Shown: piece after piece, positions 25,183-34,952 of the stretch | Layout of the letters: the number at the start of each line of letters is the position of its first letter | Position numbering within the stretch: position 1 is the first letter of the stretch | NCBI GenBank assembly: GCA_905215555.1 | Contig: CAJMQU010000004.1 | Location: forward strand, 1-64,000 | Length of the DNA: 64,000 nt | Direction of reading: 5' to 3' | DNA from: an uncultured bacterium | GTDB taxonomy: Bacteria > Bacteroidota > Bacteroidia > Bacteroidales > Bacteroidaceae | Notes under the pieces: generated by a model | What the model was told of the DNA's origin: nothing | Database searches by the model: none | The model's input: the letters and a program-made list of their open reading frames with translations, nothing else | Made by a program: the position numbers and the translations under genes

Positions 25183-25719
25183 ATGGAAACAAAAGGAAAG
25201 GGAGTGTTGCTTTGTGTATTGAGTGGTATGTTGCTGTTTGCCGGTGTGGTTACGTTGAGCTCGTGCGGTGGTGGTAAGTCGTCGCAAAGCGGTCCGACAC
25301 TTGAAGGGGCTAAACAAGCTTTTGAGACTTACATTCAAGAGATGCAGCATGGCAATGCTCGGGAAGCAGTCCGCACGCGTTGTCGGGGAACAATAAAGGA
25401 AAATATGCAGAATACGATAGCTATGATGGATTTAATGGGAGGTGATGAGGCTCCCGGATACTTTAAAAACTACAAAGGAGTTGTCAAGGCGGAATTGTTG
25501 CCGGATTATAGCGACATCGCTTTGGTAGTTGCCGATTTGGGAGATGGGGGAGAACCGATGTCATATGTCCTGCATTTTGATGTATCGGAAGAGTGGAAAA
25601 TATATTATGCAGAATCTAAAGACTTGACTTTAATAAAAGGCTTCATTAATGATGAGATGTTGCAAAGTATTGGCATTTTCACGATTACCGACAGTGAAGC
25701 GGAGGACTATCTAAATTAA
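25183..25719 (+). CDS. Lipoprotein with NTF2/DUF4878-like domain
   Basis: A 178-residue lipoprotein from METKGKGVLLCVLSGML. The lipobox LSSC places the modified Cys at residue 28. The body has the helix-then-sheet pattern of a DUF4878/NTF2-like domain (AKQAFETYIQEMQHGN..., then beta strands such as SYVLHFDVSEEWKIYY). The promoter at 25134 and the signal peptide support this start rather than the longer frame from 25117. Six bases separate it from a WYL regulator gene, so the two form one unit. Such folds bind small ligands or partner proteins; the role is unknown. Confidence 0.7.
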   Translation: METKGKGVLLCVLSGMLLFAGVVTLSSCGGGKSSQSGPTLEGAKQAFETYIQEMQHGNAREAVRTRCRGTIKENMQNTIAMMDLMGGDEAPGYFKNYKGVVKAELLPDYSDIALVVADLGDGGEPMSYVLHFDVSEEWKIYYAESKDLTLIKGFINDEMLQSIGIFTITDSEAEDYLN

Positions 25720-25725
25720 AGTGCT

Positions 25726-26655
25726 ATGATTTTCAAGTATAAATTTTGTCTTTGGCTGATTGATACACTCAGTATCCAGCCATTAACTTTATCGGAAATA
25801 CAGAAAAAGTGGTTGAATGCGTCGGCAAATGAAGATGGAGACCCGTTGGCTGAGCGAACATTCAATCGATATCGTCGGGAAGCAGAGTCGCTGATGTATG
25901 TTGATATCAAATGTGATAAGCGTGATGGAAACCTTTATAAGATTATCCGTCCAGAGGGTTTCAGGAATGATGATTTGCAGCAATGGCTGTTGAGCGCTTT
26001 CCGGGTTTCGAGTCTTGCGGAGCGTGTAAATCAGCGTGAGGAAGTGATGATAGAGCCTGCACCGCCTGCTGCCAGTCTATTACAAGACATAATGAATGCG
26101 ATTGACCGTAAGCATCCTCTTCGCATCTTATATAAATCGCATTATCAGGAGGAAAAAGAAATTGTTTTATTGCCGGCTTTTGTCCGTCTATTCCGGCAAC
26201 GGTGGTATGTGATAGGTGAGGTTAGGGATAAGGAATATACTATGACTTGCGCACTGGAACGGATGAAAGAAGTAGAGCTACTGGAGGAGGAAAAAGTGAA
26301 ATTCTCTCCAAAATTTCGGAATATCTTGAAACCGGAAGTTTACTTTGAACATTGTTTTGGGATTATCAGGCAGTTTGAACCGATTAGAATTTGTTTTCGT
26401 GCCTTTTGGCCGCAAGATGCCTATCTGAAAGACGTGCCTGTTCATTCCTCACAAATAGAAGTGAACCATATGGAAGATTATACGGATTTTGAGATATTCG
26501 TAAGGCCTACGTATGATTTGAAACAGGAATTGCTTTGGCATCGGGACAAGTTGGCGGTACTTGCTCCGGAATCATTTCGACAAGACATGATACAAGTGCT
26601 TCATGCAACTTTATCCGGTTATGAGACTGGAGAAAATCATGCGATAGACGAATGA
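25726..26655 (+). CDS. WYL domain transcriptional regulator
   Basis: A 309-residue protein. The N-terminal winged-helix part (about 5-75) includes LTLSEIQKKWLNASAN and ERTFNRYRREAESLM. A WYL domain follows (about 115-190) with PAFVRLFRQRWYVIGEV, WYV replacing WYL, and a WCX-like C-terminal region. It is of the same general type as the regulator at 18409-19425 but clearly diverged from it. It follows the lipoprotein gene with a six-base gap. Together the two WYL genes bracket the five-gene operon, a common arrangement for regulators of defence or stress loci. Confidence 0.87.
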   Translation: MIFKYKFCLWLIDTLSIQPLTLSEIQKKWLNASANEDGDPLAERTFNRYRREAESLMYVDIKCDKRDGNLYKIIRPEGFRNDDLQQWLLSAFRVSSLAERVNQREEVMIEPAPPAASLLQDIMNAIDRKHPLRILYKSHYQEEKEIVLLPAFVRLFRQRWYVIGEVRDKEYTMTCALERMKEVELLEEEKVKFSPKFRNILKPEVYFEHCFGIIRQFEPIRICFRAFWPQDAYLKDVPVHSSQIEVNHMEDYTDFEIFVRPTYDLKQELLWHRDKLAVLAPESFRQDMIQVLHATLSGYETGENHAIDE

Positions 26656-26723
26656 ACAGGGCTTTTAATCTGTCATAATGTGTAGTTGTATATTCATTAG
26701 AAAGATATATCTGATATAAACAA

Positions 26724-26769
26724 ATCACGCAACTTTATTTTGCCCTGTGACTGAATAGAGTTGCGTGAT
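26724..26769. terminator. Bidirectional terminator hairpin
   Basis: Perfect 11-base inverted repeat: ATCACGCAACT (26724-26734) with AGTTGCGTGAT (26759-26769). It lies between the convergent WYL gene (+) and lipoprotein gene (-), with AT-rich flanks on both sides. Confidence 0.7.
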
Positions 26770-26790
26770 AATTTAATAGATATGGACTGA

Positions 26791-27411
26791 CTATTTTATT
26801 TCTTCTAATGTTGTTTCTTCCTCATTTTGTATAAAGAATTTGCCCATCCACTTTCCAGTAATTTCTAATTCTTCACCGGTATTGGTTTCTGTGAAGCGGG
26901 CACGGAAAGTAGCATTAACTTCTCGTAAACTAATGATATGGCTGTAAATAAGTCTGTGATGAGGAGGTATGGTGGATTTATGGGTTATTTCTATTGTAAG
27001 TGGAATGGATTGCTTCTCTAATGAAAAGAGTACTTTCGGACCACTGTATATGTATGAAAAGTCGTCTGATGGGAGAGGTGTAAGACCATTAGGAACGTAA
27101 ATTTCAATAGGGGCTTGTACTAAAAGTTGAAACAAGTCTGAATCACTTGTATAGAAGAATGAAGATTGTTGCACATCTGCTGTTGGGCTGACTTCTACTT
27201 CCATATCCTGATCAGTGTTATTATCGACAAAGAAACCTGGTGCCGTTTGCTTAATGATTTTAATTTCATCATTATCTTGCATAGTCCATGCTACTTCTTT
27301 TAACTCGTAATTCTTTGCGATAGGTTCATCATCGTTACTGCATGCTGAAGCGCCACAAAGTACTATCATGGCAAATAATCCGGTTCTTAGTAGTTTTTTA
27401 ATCTGTGTCAT
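26791..27411 (-). CDS. Putative surface-exposed lipoprotein
   Basis: A 206-residue lipoprotein with lipobox ASAC (Cys24) directly followed by SNDDEP. An acidic S/K-D/E-D/E stretch after the cysteine is the Bacteroidetes lipoprotein export signal, so surface exposure is likely. The body is beta-rich (about 30-200) with no recognised domain. It stands alone between a bidirectional terminator and the two-component genes, and its own promoter element is visible. Function unknown. Confidence 0.7.
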   Translation of the reverse strand: MTQIKKLLRTGLFAMIVLCGASACSNDDEPIAKNYELKEVAWTMQDNDEIKIIKQTAPGFFVDNNTDQDMEVEVSPTADVQQSSFFYTSDSDLFQLLVQAPIEIYVPNGLTPLPSDDFSYIYSGPKVLFSLEKQSIPLTIEITHKSTIPPHHRLIYSHIISLREVNATFRARFTETNTGEELEITGKWMGKFFIQNEEETTLEEIK

Positions 27412-27448
27412 ATTTTTAATTTTTTAGTTAGTCTATATGCCGAATCTT

Positions 27449-27456
27449 CAAATATA
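27449..27456 (-). promoter_or_regulatory. -7 promoter element (TATATTTG on minus strand)
   Basis: Exact TAnnTTTG match on the minus strand, 37 bases before the lipoprotein start at 27411. Confidence 0.5.
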
Positions 27457-27490
27457 CAATAATTAATTGAGACAGAGGATGTTTGTTGTG

Positions 27491-28264
27491 TTAAAAGTTC
27501 AACCACAGCTTAAAAGTAGATACTTTTTCTTCACTTACTGTTATTTTATCTTTATAAGCGGGTTTCACGTGCAGGATTATTTTTCCGTTAAAATAAGGAG
27601 CAGCATGCAGAATTGCATCTATGCAGACTATTACCTGGCGGTTGGCACGAAAAAAGCGTTTGGGGTCAAGCTGTTCTTCAAGACGAGTGAGGGAAAGGTC
27701 TATGACATGCTCTTGTCCGTTTTTAGTGACAGCAAAGGTGACTTTATTCTCTGAATAGAAATAGGCGATGTCACTGACTTGCAGAGTCCAGAATTTATCG
27801 ACACCGGCAATCAGAAAACGGGTACGATAGGTTTTCTCCTGCTTTTGCAGGCTTTGGATAAAGTCTTTGATATAGTTCTCTGTTTGCTGGTAGTTGCTGC
27901 TTTTCAAAGTTTCATATTTCACAATGGCATCCAGCAAGCGCGTCTCATCCACAGGTTTCAGAATATAGTCTATGCTGTTCACGGTGAAAGCACGGATGGC
28001 ATATTGATCGTATGCTGTCGTAAAGATGATGAGCGAAGAGGGGTTTGCTGCGGAAAGAAAATCGAATGAATTGCCATCGGACAACTGAATGTCCAGAAAT
28101 AAAATGTCCGGATGCGGGTGCGTACTGAACCAGGAGATGGCTTCCTCTACACTACCCGGTAATACTATAATTTCCCATTCGGGGCGCAGGCGCTTGATGG
28201 TAGTGGATAGCAAGCGTGCGGCGGGTACTTCGTCTTCAATAATGGCAGCAGTTAGTTTACTCAT
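27491..28264 (-). CDS. LytTR family response regulator
   Basis: A 257-residue regulator. The receiver domain has the acidic triad start IIEDE (9-13), phospho-acceptor Asp58 in DILFLDIQL and a conserved Lys in DYILKPVDE. The C-terminal LytTR DNA-binding domain (about 155-257) includes FYSENKVTFAV and LDPKRFFRANRQVIVCIDAI. Its start overlaps the end of the kinase gene by eight bases, so the pair is co-translated. Targets are not evident. Confidence 0.94.
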   Translation of the reverse strand: MSKLTAAIIEDEVPAARLLSTTIKRLRPEWEIIVLPGSVEEAISWFSTHPHPDILFLDIQLSDGNSFDFLSAANPSSLIIFTTAYDQYAIRAFTVNSIDYILKPVDETRLLDAIVKYETLKSSNYQQTENYIKDFIQSLQKQEKTYRTRFLIAGVDKFWTLQVSDIAYFYSENKVTFAVTKNGQEHVIDLSLTRLEEQLDPKRFFRANRQVIVCIDAILHAAPYFNGKIILHVKPAYKDKITVSEEKVSTFKLWLNF

Positions 28265-29306
28265 GAATTAAAGGGACTTTTACAGTGAATACTTGATTGG
28301 AATTAGTGATGCTGATGTCGGTACCTATCATCAGCTTACAGCGGTTTGAAAGGTTTTGTAATCCTACACCCGAAGTTGTGTCGTTCTTTTTAGCATGTAT
28401 CGGGTTGCTGACTATCAGAAAGCGGTCATTTACGCATATATTGATTTCCATAGGCTTATTGGCGTTGATGGAGTTATGTTTGATGACATTCTCCACTAAA
28501 AGTTGCAAGGTTAGTGGAGGAAGTTGGTAATCCATTGTTTCAGGAGGAATTATAACATTGCAGGTGATGCAGTCACCCAATCTTACCTCGTGCAGGAAGA
28601 GATAGGATTTAATGAATTCAAGTTCTTCTCCTAAAGTGATCAGAGTTTTATCTTGCGATTGAAGTACATAACGGTATACATCAGAAAGATTTCTTGTGAA
28701 GCGTACAGCATTCGACGGATTGTATTCTATCTCGGCTATCAGTGTATTCAGGCTGTTGAACAGGAAATGAGGATTCAACTGACTTTGCAGGGCGGTATAG
28801 CGTGCGGCATTGTTTTCTTTCTGAAGTTCTGCCGCTTGCTGCTGTAATCTGAGGGCATTCTTGATGGAGCGGTTGGCAAACAGCAGTCCCCAAATGACCA
28901 GCTCCACCAACCATACCGTTATAAGAATGCGTGCGCCGGGCCATTGGAGAGTGAAGAGATGCTCGGCGCCACCCAGCAGACGGGCTGCTACGAGCAAACC
29001 GTAATTCAGTAGCAGAAACAACAGACTGATCCAAAAATAAACCGCTATGAATTTCCATTTCCAACGCAGATTATTGGAGTAAAGGTGATCCGTCCATGAG
29101 CTGATGCGAAGGGTGAAGCATCCCAAAACGTTGAAGGCGAAAATAACGAAAAGCAGAGCTCCCGGAGAATAAATCACGTCATTGACTTGCGGGGGAAGAT
29201 CAGTGTAATTAGTTAGCAGTAGGAAAGAGAAAACTCCCAATCCGGAAAAGAGAAGACTATATAAGATTGTATTCCACTTCATGAGGACAAAATTACAATT
29301 TTTCAT
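28257..29306 (-). CDS. LytS/YehU-type sensor histidine kinase
   Basis: A 349-residue inner-membrane kinase with about four N-terminal helices (14-32, 48-66, 86-110, 126-145) and no large periplasmic domain. The His_kinase domain carries SQLNPHFLFNSLN with His180, and the ATPase region has LTLQLLVENVIKHN and a GVGLQNLSNR box. An internal in-frame ATG at 29282 (MKWNTILYS) is an alternative start. A TAATTTTG element at 29288-29295 sits between the two possible starts, so the true start is uncertain. It is partner of the LytTR regulator. Confidence 0.92.
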   Translation of the reverse strand: MKNCNFVLMKWNTILYSLLFSGLGVFSFLLLTNYTDLPPQVNDVIYSPGALLFVIFAFNVLGCFTLRISSWTDHLYSNNLRWKWKFIAVYFWISLLFLLLNYGLLVAARLLGGAEHLFTLQWPGARILITVWLVELVIWGLLFANRSIKNALRLQQQAAELQKENNAARYTALQSQLNPHFLFNSLNTLIAEIEYNPSNAVRFTRNLSDVYRYVLQSQDKTLITLGEELEFIKSYLFLHEVRLGDCITCNVIIPPETMDYQLPPLTLQLLVENVIKHNSINANKPMEINICVNDRFLIVSNPIHAKKNDTTSGVGLQNLSNRCKLMIGTDISITNSNQVFTVKVPLIHE

Positions 29307-29374
29307 TAGAATTTGGAGGTTTAGTATATGATAATTTAGCGGGTTATAATAGGTTATTGGAATGCGGACTATTC

Positions 29375-29401
29375 GTCATCCTTCGACAAGCTCAGGATGA
29401 C
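29375..29401. repeat. REP-like palindrome
   Basis: GTCATCCT (29375-29382) and AGGATGAC (29394-29401) form a perfect eight-base stem around an 11-base loop containing TCGACAAGCTC. The same short palindrome is recalled from intergenic regions of many unrelated bacteria. It sits between the TolC gene end and the kinase gene start. Confidence 0.5.
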
Positions 29402-29438
29402 AGATACTACCGACTATCAGAAGGACGCCGCTAAATTA

Positions 29439-30728
29439 TCATTTATACAGGTTTAGTGCCTTTATCAAGGCCGAGTATTGTCCTTGTGCAGTCGCTTTGG
29501 CTTGCACATGGTTTATCTCGGCACTCTGCCGATAGGTTTGCGCTTCGATTACTTCTACAATGGATATTTCACCTTCATTGTAGCGTTCCATAGCCTGGCG
29601 TTCATTTTCATGTGCCTTCTCCAGAGAGTGCTGGCTTAGTTTCACCTGTTCCATAGCTTGTGACAGGCAGAGGCGGGCAGTCTGTATCTCAAGGTTGACT
29701 TTGTCCTGAATTTCATTCAGATTATCTTTGGCTATGCCTATCTTCTGTCTGGAAGCCCGTTTCTCATTCCGGCGTTTTCCCCATTCGAACAGGGGGACGC
29801 TGACTGTGGCATAGACTGCATAATTCGGGTCAAGGTCTGCACGCAGGTCATATCCCGGAGAGGAGTAACTTCCATCTGCCCCTACATATATCTGAGGCTT
29901 GTATTTCGAATCATTCAATTTCAGTGAGCTTTCTGCCATTTTTATCCGGTCGTGTGCCATCTTTATTTCCGGACGGAGCCGGGCAAGTGAGAGTTGGGCA
30001 CTGTCTGGCAGGTTCATCGGGGGAACGATGCTGTCTATCGGAGTAGCTTCTTCCAAGGGCAGACCAATAAGGGAGTTAAATGCCATTACTCCTGTCTCAA
30101 ACTCTTTCCGGGCTTGGAGCAGTTGGAAATCTGCGTCATTCAATTTTACTTCTGCCATCAGCAAATCCTGGGGATTGATGAGAGATACTTCCACACGTTC
30201 GCGTATAGTTTTGGCCAGTGAAGCAATAGAGTTGCGATAATCGGTAACGATGCTGACTATTTCCTGTCGGGCCACAGTATTCCAATATTGTATATCGGTT
30301 TGAAAACATACATCGGACAGAAGTTGCTCTTTCTGATGTGTGGCAAGGGAATGTTGATGTTGTGCCATGCGGATGCTTTCAAGCAGACGTCCTCCTGTAT
30401 ATATGGGTTGTAGTAGGGTGAGAGAAGCTCCGTACTTGGTGTCGCGGCCCTGTATTTCGAGTGCTTTATCCATTCCGGGCAGGTTCAGATTCAGTTCCAA
30501 CGGGTTTCCGGTATATTGGAAACTGGCATCGCCGGAGAGTTTTGGTTTCAAATCGGCACGGGCAGATTTTTCCAACTCTATGCTGGCAGCCAGATTTTTT
30601 TCCGCCGCTTTCAGGTCGTGGCTGTAGTCTACAGCCAACGACCTGTACTTCTCCAGCAGCGCACTCTGCTGACCAAAAGCGAACGGATCACACAACGATA
30701 AAATAAAAAGTATATATATCTTCTTCAT
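29439..30728 (-). CDS. TolC family outer membrane efflux protein
   Basis: A 429-residue outer membrane channel, the third component of a tripartite efflux pump. After a signal peptide (MKKIYILFILSLCDPFAFG) come the two long helical repeats typical of TolC/OprM proteins, with strand segments such as YGASLTLLQPIYTGGRLLES and YAVYATVSVPLFEWGKRRNE. It lies two bases downstream of the RND gene in one operon: adaptor, transporter, channel. Confidence 0.93.
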   Translation of the reverse strand: MKKIYILFILSLCDPFAFGQQSALLEKYRSLAVDYSHDLKAAEKNLAASIELEKSARADLKPKLSGDASFQYTGNPLELNLNLPGMDKALEIQGRDTKYGASLTLLQPIYTGGRLLESIRMAQHQHSLATHQKEQLLSDVCFQTDIQYWNTVARQEIVSIVTDYRNSIASLAKTIRERVEVSLINPQDLLMAEVKLNDADFQLLQARKEFETGVMAFNSLIGLPLEEATPIDSIVPPMNLPDSAQLSLARLRPEIKMAHDRIKMAESSLKLNDSKYKPQIYVGADGSYSSPGYDLRADLDPNYAVYATVSVPLFEWGKRRNEKRASRQKIGIAKDNLNEIQDKVNLEIQTARLCLSQAMEQVKLSQHSLEKAHENERQAMERYNEGEISIVEVIEAQTYRQSAEINHVQAKATAQGQYSALIKALNLYK

Positions 30729-30730
30729 AC

Positions 30731-33700
30731 CTATTTCTCTTTTACTTTATAAAACAATGAATAGAGTGCCGGAGTGACGAACAGCGTAAGCAGTGTGGCA
30801 AATGTCAATCCGAAGATGATTGTGGCTGCCATGCCGCCGAAGGCTACGTCGAACAATAGCGGTACCATCCCCAGGATAGTGGTTGTGGCAGCCATCAGCA
30901 CGGGGCGGGTGCGCGATACGGTGGACTCGATGATGGCAGTGTAAACCGGAACTTCTGCCCGGCGCTGCACATGGATTTCGTCCAACAGCACGATTACGTT
31001 TTTGATAATCATTCCCAAAAGCCCCAGCCAACCGGCAATGGGGAAGAAACCAAACTCGAAGCCTGTCAGCAACATACCCACAGCGACGCCGATGAGGGAT
31101 AGCGGCAGCACACACAGGATAATCAGCGGGTCGCGGAAATTACCGAACAGTGCTACCAGAATTACCACCAGTGCCAGGAAAGCCAGCGGGAAGTATTTGG
31201 CTATGGCCTGCATTGCCTCGTGCTGATCCTTATGTTGCGAATCCCAAAAGAAAGTGTAACCTTCGGGCAATTGAATCGCTTCTATCTCTTTGCGGATTTC
31301 TCCATGTACTTCGGCCATCGTGTGTCCGGGTTTCACTCCGCACATGGCAGCCATAGAGAGCTGGCGGTTGTAAGTACGCATTTGCGGCCACTCCCAGCCG
31401 GTTTCAATGTTTTCGGTGACCTGTGATAATGGTGCGGAGTTCTGTCCGTTCCATACAGAGAAATCTCCCAGTCCGCGAGCGTCGCTGATGTCGGTTCCGG
31501 CAGATTTCAGCAGTACGGGAACCTTTTTCTCATTGTCACGATACACACCTACAGCCAGTCCGTCATTAATGGATTTGACGGATTCCATCATGGCTGATTT
31601 GGTGATTCCCAACGCGCCTGCTTTCACCGGGTCGTAGACGGGGCGTATGATGGGAGTCATGTTGCCCCATTCATTACGGGCATCTGCTACCTTGGGGTTT
31701 CGACGCATCACTTCGATGGCGACGCCTGCCAGTGAGTCGAGCACCGCAGGATCCGGCCCCAGGAAACGGGCTTCAATCACAGCCTCTGTCAACGGACTCA
31801 GTTCGAACTTGTTCACCTTGATGAGCGGTTCCGGATATAGAATGCGGATGCTGTCTTGCAGTAATGTGCGCAGCTTTTTCGCATCTTGGGGCGAGTGGCT
31901 TTTCACCAGCAGCTGAGCATAGTTGGATTGCGGGCCAAAGGAGATGTTCGACAGGTAGTATCTTGGCGGTGTGCGTCCCACGTAGGTTGACACCGTTTCT
32001 GTCTCTTTCTGCTGACTGAGGTATTCTGTCATCTCTGCTACGATGCGGTCAGTTTCGTAGATATCCGTTCCTTCGGGTAGCCAAACATCCAGCGTGAAAT
32101 AAGGCTTTTCCAGTGCCGGAACAAAAACTTTGGGAATGAACCGGAAACTCCAGGCGGAAGCTACCAGCAGCAGTACCATGAGGCATACTGTGGCATAGCG
32201 GTGGCGGATAACAAAACGTAGCGCATTGCGAAAATGGTCGTACATTTTTCCTGCAAACAGTGCTCCTTTCAGTTCCCAGGGACGTGGACGGCGTACAAAC
32301 TCCTGAATGAAGAAGGGCGTTTGCGTCAGTGCGAATACCCAGCTGAACATCAGCGACACGCCTATTACGATGACGAGCGATGACAACAATTCGCCTGTGA
32401 TGTGCGGTGAATAATAGATAGGCAGAAAGGTCAGTATGGCAATCACTGTGGCGGCCAGTAGGGGCAGTGCCGTGCCCGAACAAGCTTTCATGATTGCCAC
32501 TCGCTTCCGCATTCCCTTTTGCATGTTCACCAGTGCCGAGTCGGATACTACGATGGCATTGTCCACCAGCATTCCCATGGCGATGATGATGGCTGCCAGC
32601 GACATACGTTGTAAGGCGATGCCTCCTGTCAGCATCACGATAAGTGTGGCAAAGATGGAGAACACCAGTCCGCTGCCCACCAGCAACCCATTCTTGAATC
32701 CAATGAAAAAGAGCAATATCGCCACTACGGTGATTACTGAGATAATCAGGTTGAGGATAAAGCCTTGGTTGGCTATGTCCGATTCATAGCCCTGATCGTA
32801 GATGGAGATCAGCTCAAAACCTTCGGGCATGTATGTCTTTATGGTTTCTATGCGTGCTTTTACGGCTTCTGCCATATCCACCACGTTACCGGTGGGCACG
32901 GTAGAGATGGCGATGCCGACGGCCGGCTTTCCGTTCATGCGCATCAGGCTGGTGGCAGGTGTCATGTAGTTTTCGCTGATGGAAGCTATGTCTGACAACC
33001 GGAAGTGTTCTCCGGTACGGGAAACGATGGTGAGTTCCCGGATGTCATCCAGTGAGTAGAAGTTGCCGGTAGATTCGATGCGGATGCGTCCCGGTCCGGC
33101 GGTGATGCCTCCTGAATCCACTACTTTGTTCCGGGCGTTGAAGGCTTGGGCAATGTCGGCTGTGGTGATGCCGCTGCGTGACATTACGGCCGGACTGATT
33201 GTGATGTCAATAGTAGGTGTCTGTGTACCGTTTATTTCGATTCGAGCCACATCTTTCACCTTCAGCAGTTCATTTTTGATGAGCTTTGCCTGGTCTTCAA
33301 GTTCGCGGTAGGTGTGGTTTTCGCTTGCCAGTCCGTAGAATACGCCGAGCACATCGCCAAAGTCATCGTTCACCACCGAAGGGCCTGCGCCTGCGGGGAG
33401 TTTGCTTTGCACGTCGCCCACTTTGCGGCGTAGCTTATCCCAAAGCTGTTGCATTTGGTCGGCACGGATTTCCTTCTTTACGTAGACGGTGATTTTGGAA
33501 ATACCCGCCCGGTTCTCGGTCTTCAGATAATAGAGTTCACCCATTGATTGGATGGCTTCTTCCAGCACATCCGTCACCTGGCTTTGCACTTCCGAGGGGG
33601 ATGCACCGGGATAAGGGGTCAGGACCAATGCCTGTTTGATGGTGAAGGGGGCATCCTCCAGTTTCCCCATCTTGATGTAGGCGAAGATTCCGCCGGCAAG

Positions 33701-33763
33701 CACCAACAACAGCAGGAGGATGGTGACGGAACGGCGTTGCAGGAAATATTTGATCAGTTTCAT
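30731..33763 (-). CDS. RND efflux transporter (AcrB/MexB-like)
   Basis: A 1010-residue inner-membrane proton-driven exporter with the usual 12-helix layout and two large periplasmic loops. The first helix follows MKLIKYFLQRRSVTILLLL. Helix 4 carries AMGMLVDNAIVVSDSA, with Asp-Asn at the proton-relay position where AcrB has Asp-Asp. The second-half counterpart is GMIIKNVIVLLDEI. The drug or metabolite exported cannot be told. It is the middle gene of the adaptor-RND-TolC operon, 30 bases after the adaptor. Confidence 0.95.
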   Translation of the reverse strand: MKLIKYFLQRRSVTILLLLLVLAGGIFAYIKMGKLEDAPFTIKQALVLTPYPGASPSEVQSQVTDVLEEAIQSMGELYYLKTENRAGISKITVYVKKEIRADQMQQLWDKLRRKVGDVQSKLPAGAGPSVVNDDFGDVLGVFYGLASENHTYRELEDQAKLIKNELLKVKDVARIEINGTQTPTIDITISPAVMSRSGITTADIAQAFNARNKVVDSGGITAGPGRIRIESTGNFYSLDDIRELTIVSRTGEHFRLSDIASISENYMTPATSLMRMNGKPAVGIAISTVPTGNVVDMAEAVKARIETIKTYMPEGFELISIYDQGYESDIANQGFILNLIISVITVVAILLFFIGFKNGLLVGSGLVFSIFATLIVMLTGGIALQRMSLAAIIIAMGMLVDNAIVVSDSALVNMQKGMRKRVAIMKACSGTALPLLAATVIAILTFLPIYYSPHITGELLSSLVIVIGVSLMFSWVFALTQTPFFIQEFVRRPRPWELKGALFAGKMYDHFRNALRFVIRHRYATVCLMVLLLVASAWSFRFIPKVFVPALEKPYFTLDVWLPEGTDIYETDRIVAEMTEYLSQQKETETVSTYVGRTPPRYYLSNISFGPQSNYAQLLVKSHSPQDAKKLRTLLQDSIRILYPEPLIKVNKFELSPLTEAVIEARFLGPDPAVLDSLAGVAIEVMRRNPKVADARNEWGNMTPIIRPVYDPVKAGALGITKSAMMESVKSINDGLAVGVYRDNEKKVPVLLKSAGTDISDARGLGDFSVWNGQNSAPLSQVTENIETGWEWPQMRTYNRQLSMAAMCGVKPGHTMAEVHGEIRKEIEAIQLPEGYTFFWDSQHKDQHEAMQAIAKYFPLAFLALVVILVALFGNFRDPLIILCVLPLSLIGVAVGMLLTGFEFGFFPIAGWLGLLGMIIKNVIVLLDEIHVQRRAEVPVYTAIIESTVSRTRPVLMAATTTILGMVPLLFDVAFGGMAATIIFGLTFATLLTLFVTPALYSLFYKVKEK

Positions 33764-33793
33764 CTTGAGTCTTTTTTCTTTAAGGAAGAGTGA

Positions 33794-34861
33794 TTACATG
33801 ATACGTACTTTCATTCCGTCGGACAGAAAGCGCAGTCCGCTTGTGATGACGGTTTCGCCTGCTTGCAATCCGGAGGCAATGCTTACGTAGCCTTGGGGCA
33901 ATAACTCGTTCACAGTTACCTTGCGCTTTGCCACGATACCATTTTCCGGATTCACAGTCCATACATAGTTTCCCTCTGTGGGGCGGTTGCACAAAGCCCG
34001 TTGCTGAATGTATACTGACTTTGGCTGAGCCGCGCTGTCTGTTTGTTCGGCTGATACTTTTGTGGCAGGGCTGTCGAAGCGTATCTTTCCGGACATTCCT
34101 GCCAGCAACCGCCTGTCTTTGTTAGGCAGCAGTGCCGTCACCAGATAAGAGAGGTTGTTCTGCGTGGTTCCTTTGGATACTTCCGCAATGCGTGCTTCCA
34201 GGTTGACTTCCGGTTGCACGTCTAATGTTACTTGTACGTCATCTCCCGGCTGCACACGATAGGCTATATCTTGAGTCACATAGGCTTCTATCTTCAGTTG
34301 GTCGATATCTATGAAAGTCACTACGGGCTGGCTTGCCTTGACATCCTGGAACTTTTCTGCATATACTTTACCTATATATCCGTTGAAGGGAGCTGCGAGG
34401 CGGGTGTCTTCCAGTTCATTGACGGATGTTTCAAAAGCGGCTTTGGCAGAGGTGTACTCCGCCCGTGCTTTCTCGTAAGTGCTGGCAGAGAGATTGTTCT
34501 TTTCATAAAGTGCACTGATACGCTCGTATTCGGCTTTTGCCTGGCGGTAGACGGCTCCGGCACGTTCGCGGCGGATGCGGTAATCGCGCGGGTCAATCTC
34601 TGCAATCGTTTCTCCACGGCGGTAGTGGTTTCCGGCATAGGCATCCAGCTGTTTGATGGGGCCGCTGACGCGGAAAGACAACTCTGTCGTACGGAAAGGT
34701 TGTGTAAGAATGGGAAACTCCTTGGCCGTTTCGTCAGTGCATGTACTGACTGTGATGGTTTTTACGGTCAGTAATTCTTCTTTCTGAGACTGATTGCCTC
34801 CGCAGGCGCATAATATCAGTCCGAGGGTGAGCATACAAATAAGTCTTGCATTTCGGTTCAT
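33794..34861 (-). CDS. Efflux RND periplasmic adaptor lipoprotein
   Basis: A 355-residue membrane-fusion protein linking the RND pump to TolC. The start MNRNARLICMLTLGL is chosen, 19 codons inside the longest frame, because the lipoprotein signal (LILCACGG) begins there. A lipoyl/hairpin region follows: LDAYAGNHYRRGETIAEIDP, a coiled coil of about 90 residues and LAAPFNGYIGKV. Beta-barrel and membrane-proximal domains (VTLDVQPEVN..., ITSGLRFLSDGMKVRIM) complete it. It is the first gene of the three-gene efflux operon. Confidence 0.93.
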   Translation of the reverse strand: MNRNARLICMLTLGLILCACGGNQSQKEELLTVKTITVSTCTDETAKEFPILTQPFRTTELSFRVSGPIKQLDAYAGNHYRRGETIAEIDPRDYRIRRERAGAVYRQAKAEYERISALYEKNNLSASTYEKARAEYTSAKAAFETSVNELEDTRLAAPFNGYIGKVYAEKFQDVKASQPVVTFIDIDQLKIEAYVTQDIAYRVQPGDDVQVTLDVQPEVNLEARIAEVSKGTTQNNLSYLVTALLPNKDRRLLAGMSGKIRFDSPATKVSAEQTDSAAQPKSVYIQQRALCNRPTEGNYVWTVNPENGIVAKRKVTVNELLPQGYVSIASGLQAGETVITSGLRFLSDGMKVRIM

Positions 34862-34889
34862 ACTTCTTTTTCCTTTTAAATCCGGGAGA

Positions 34890-34897
34890 CAAAAGTA
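34890..34897 (-). promoter_or_regulatory. -7 promoter element (TACTTTTG on minus strand)
   Basis: Exact TAnnTTTG match on the minus strand, 28 bases before the adaptor start. It would drive the efflux operon and is divergent from the mechanosensitive channel gene. Confidence 0.55.
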
Positions 34898-34952
34898 GGC
34901 TGTTTTACATAGCTGCATCGAGTGTTTTTTGCTGAGACGGGAAAGAAGGAGG

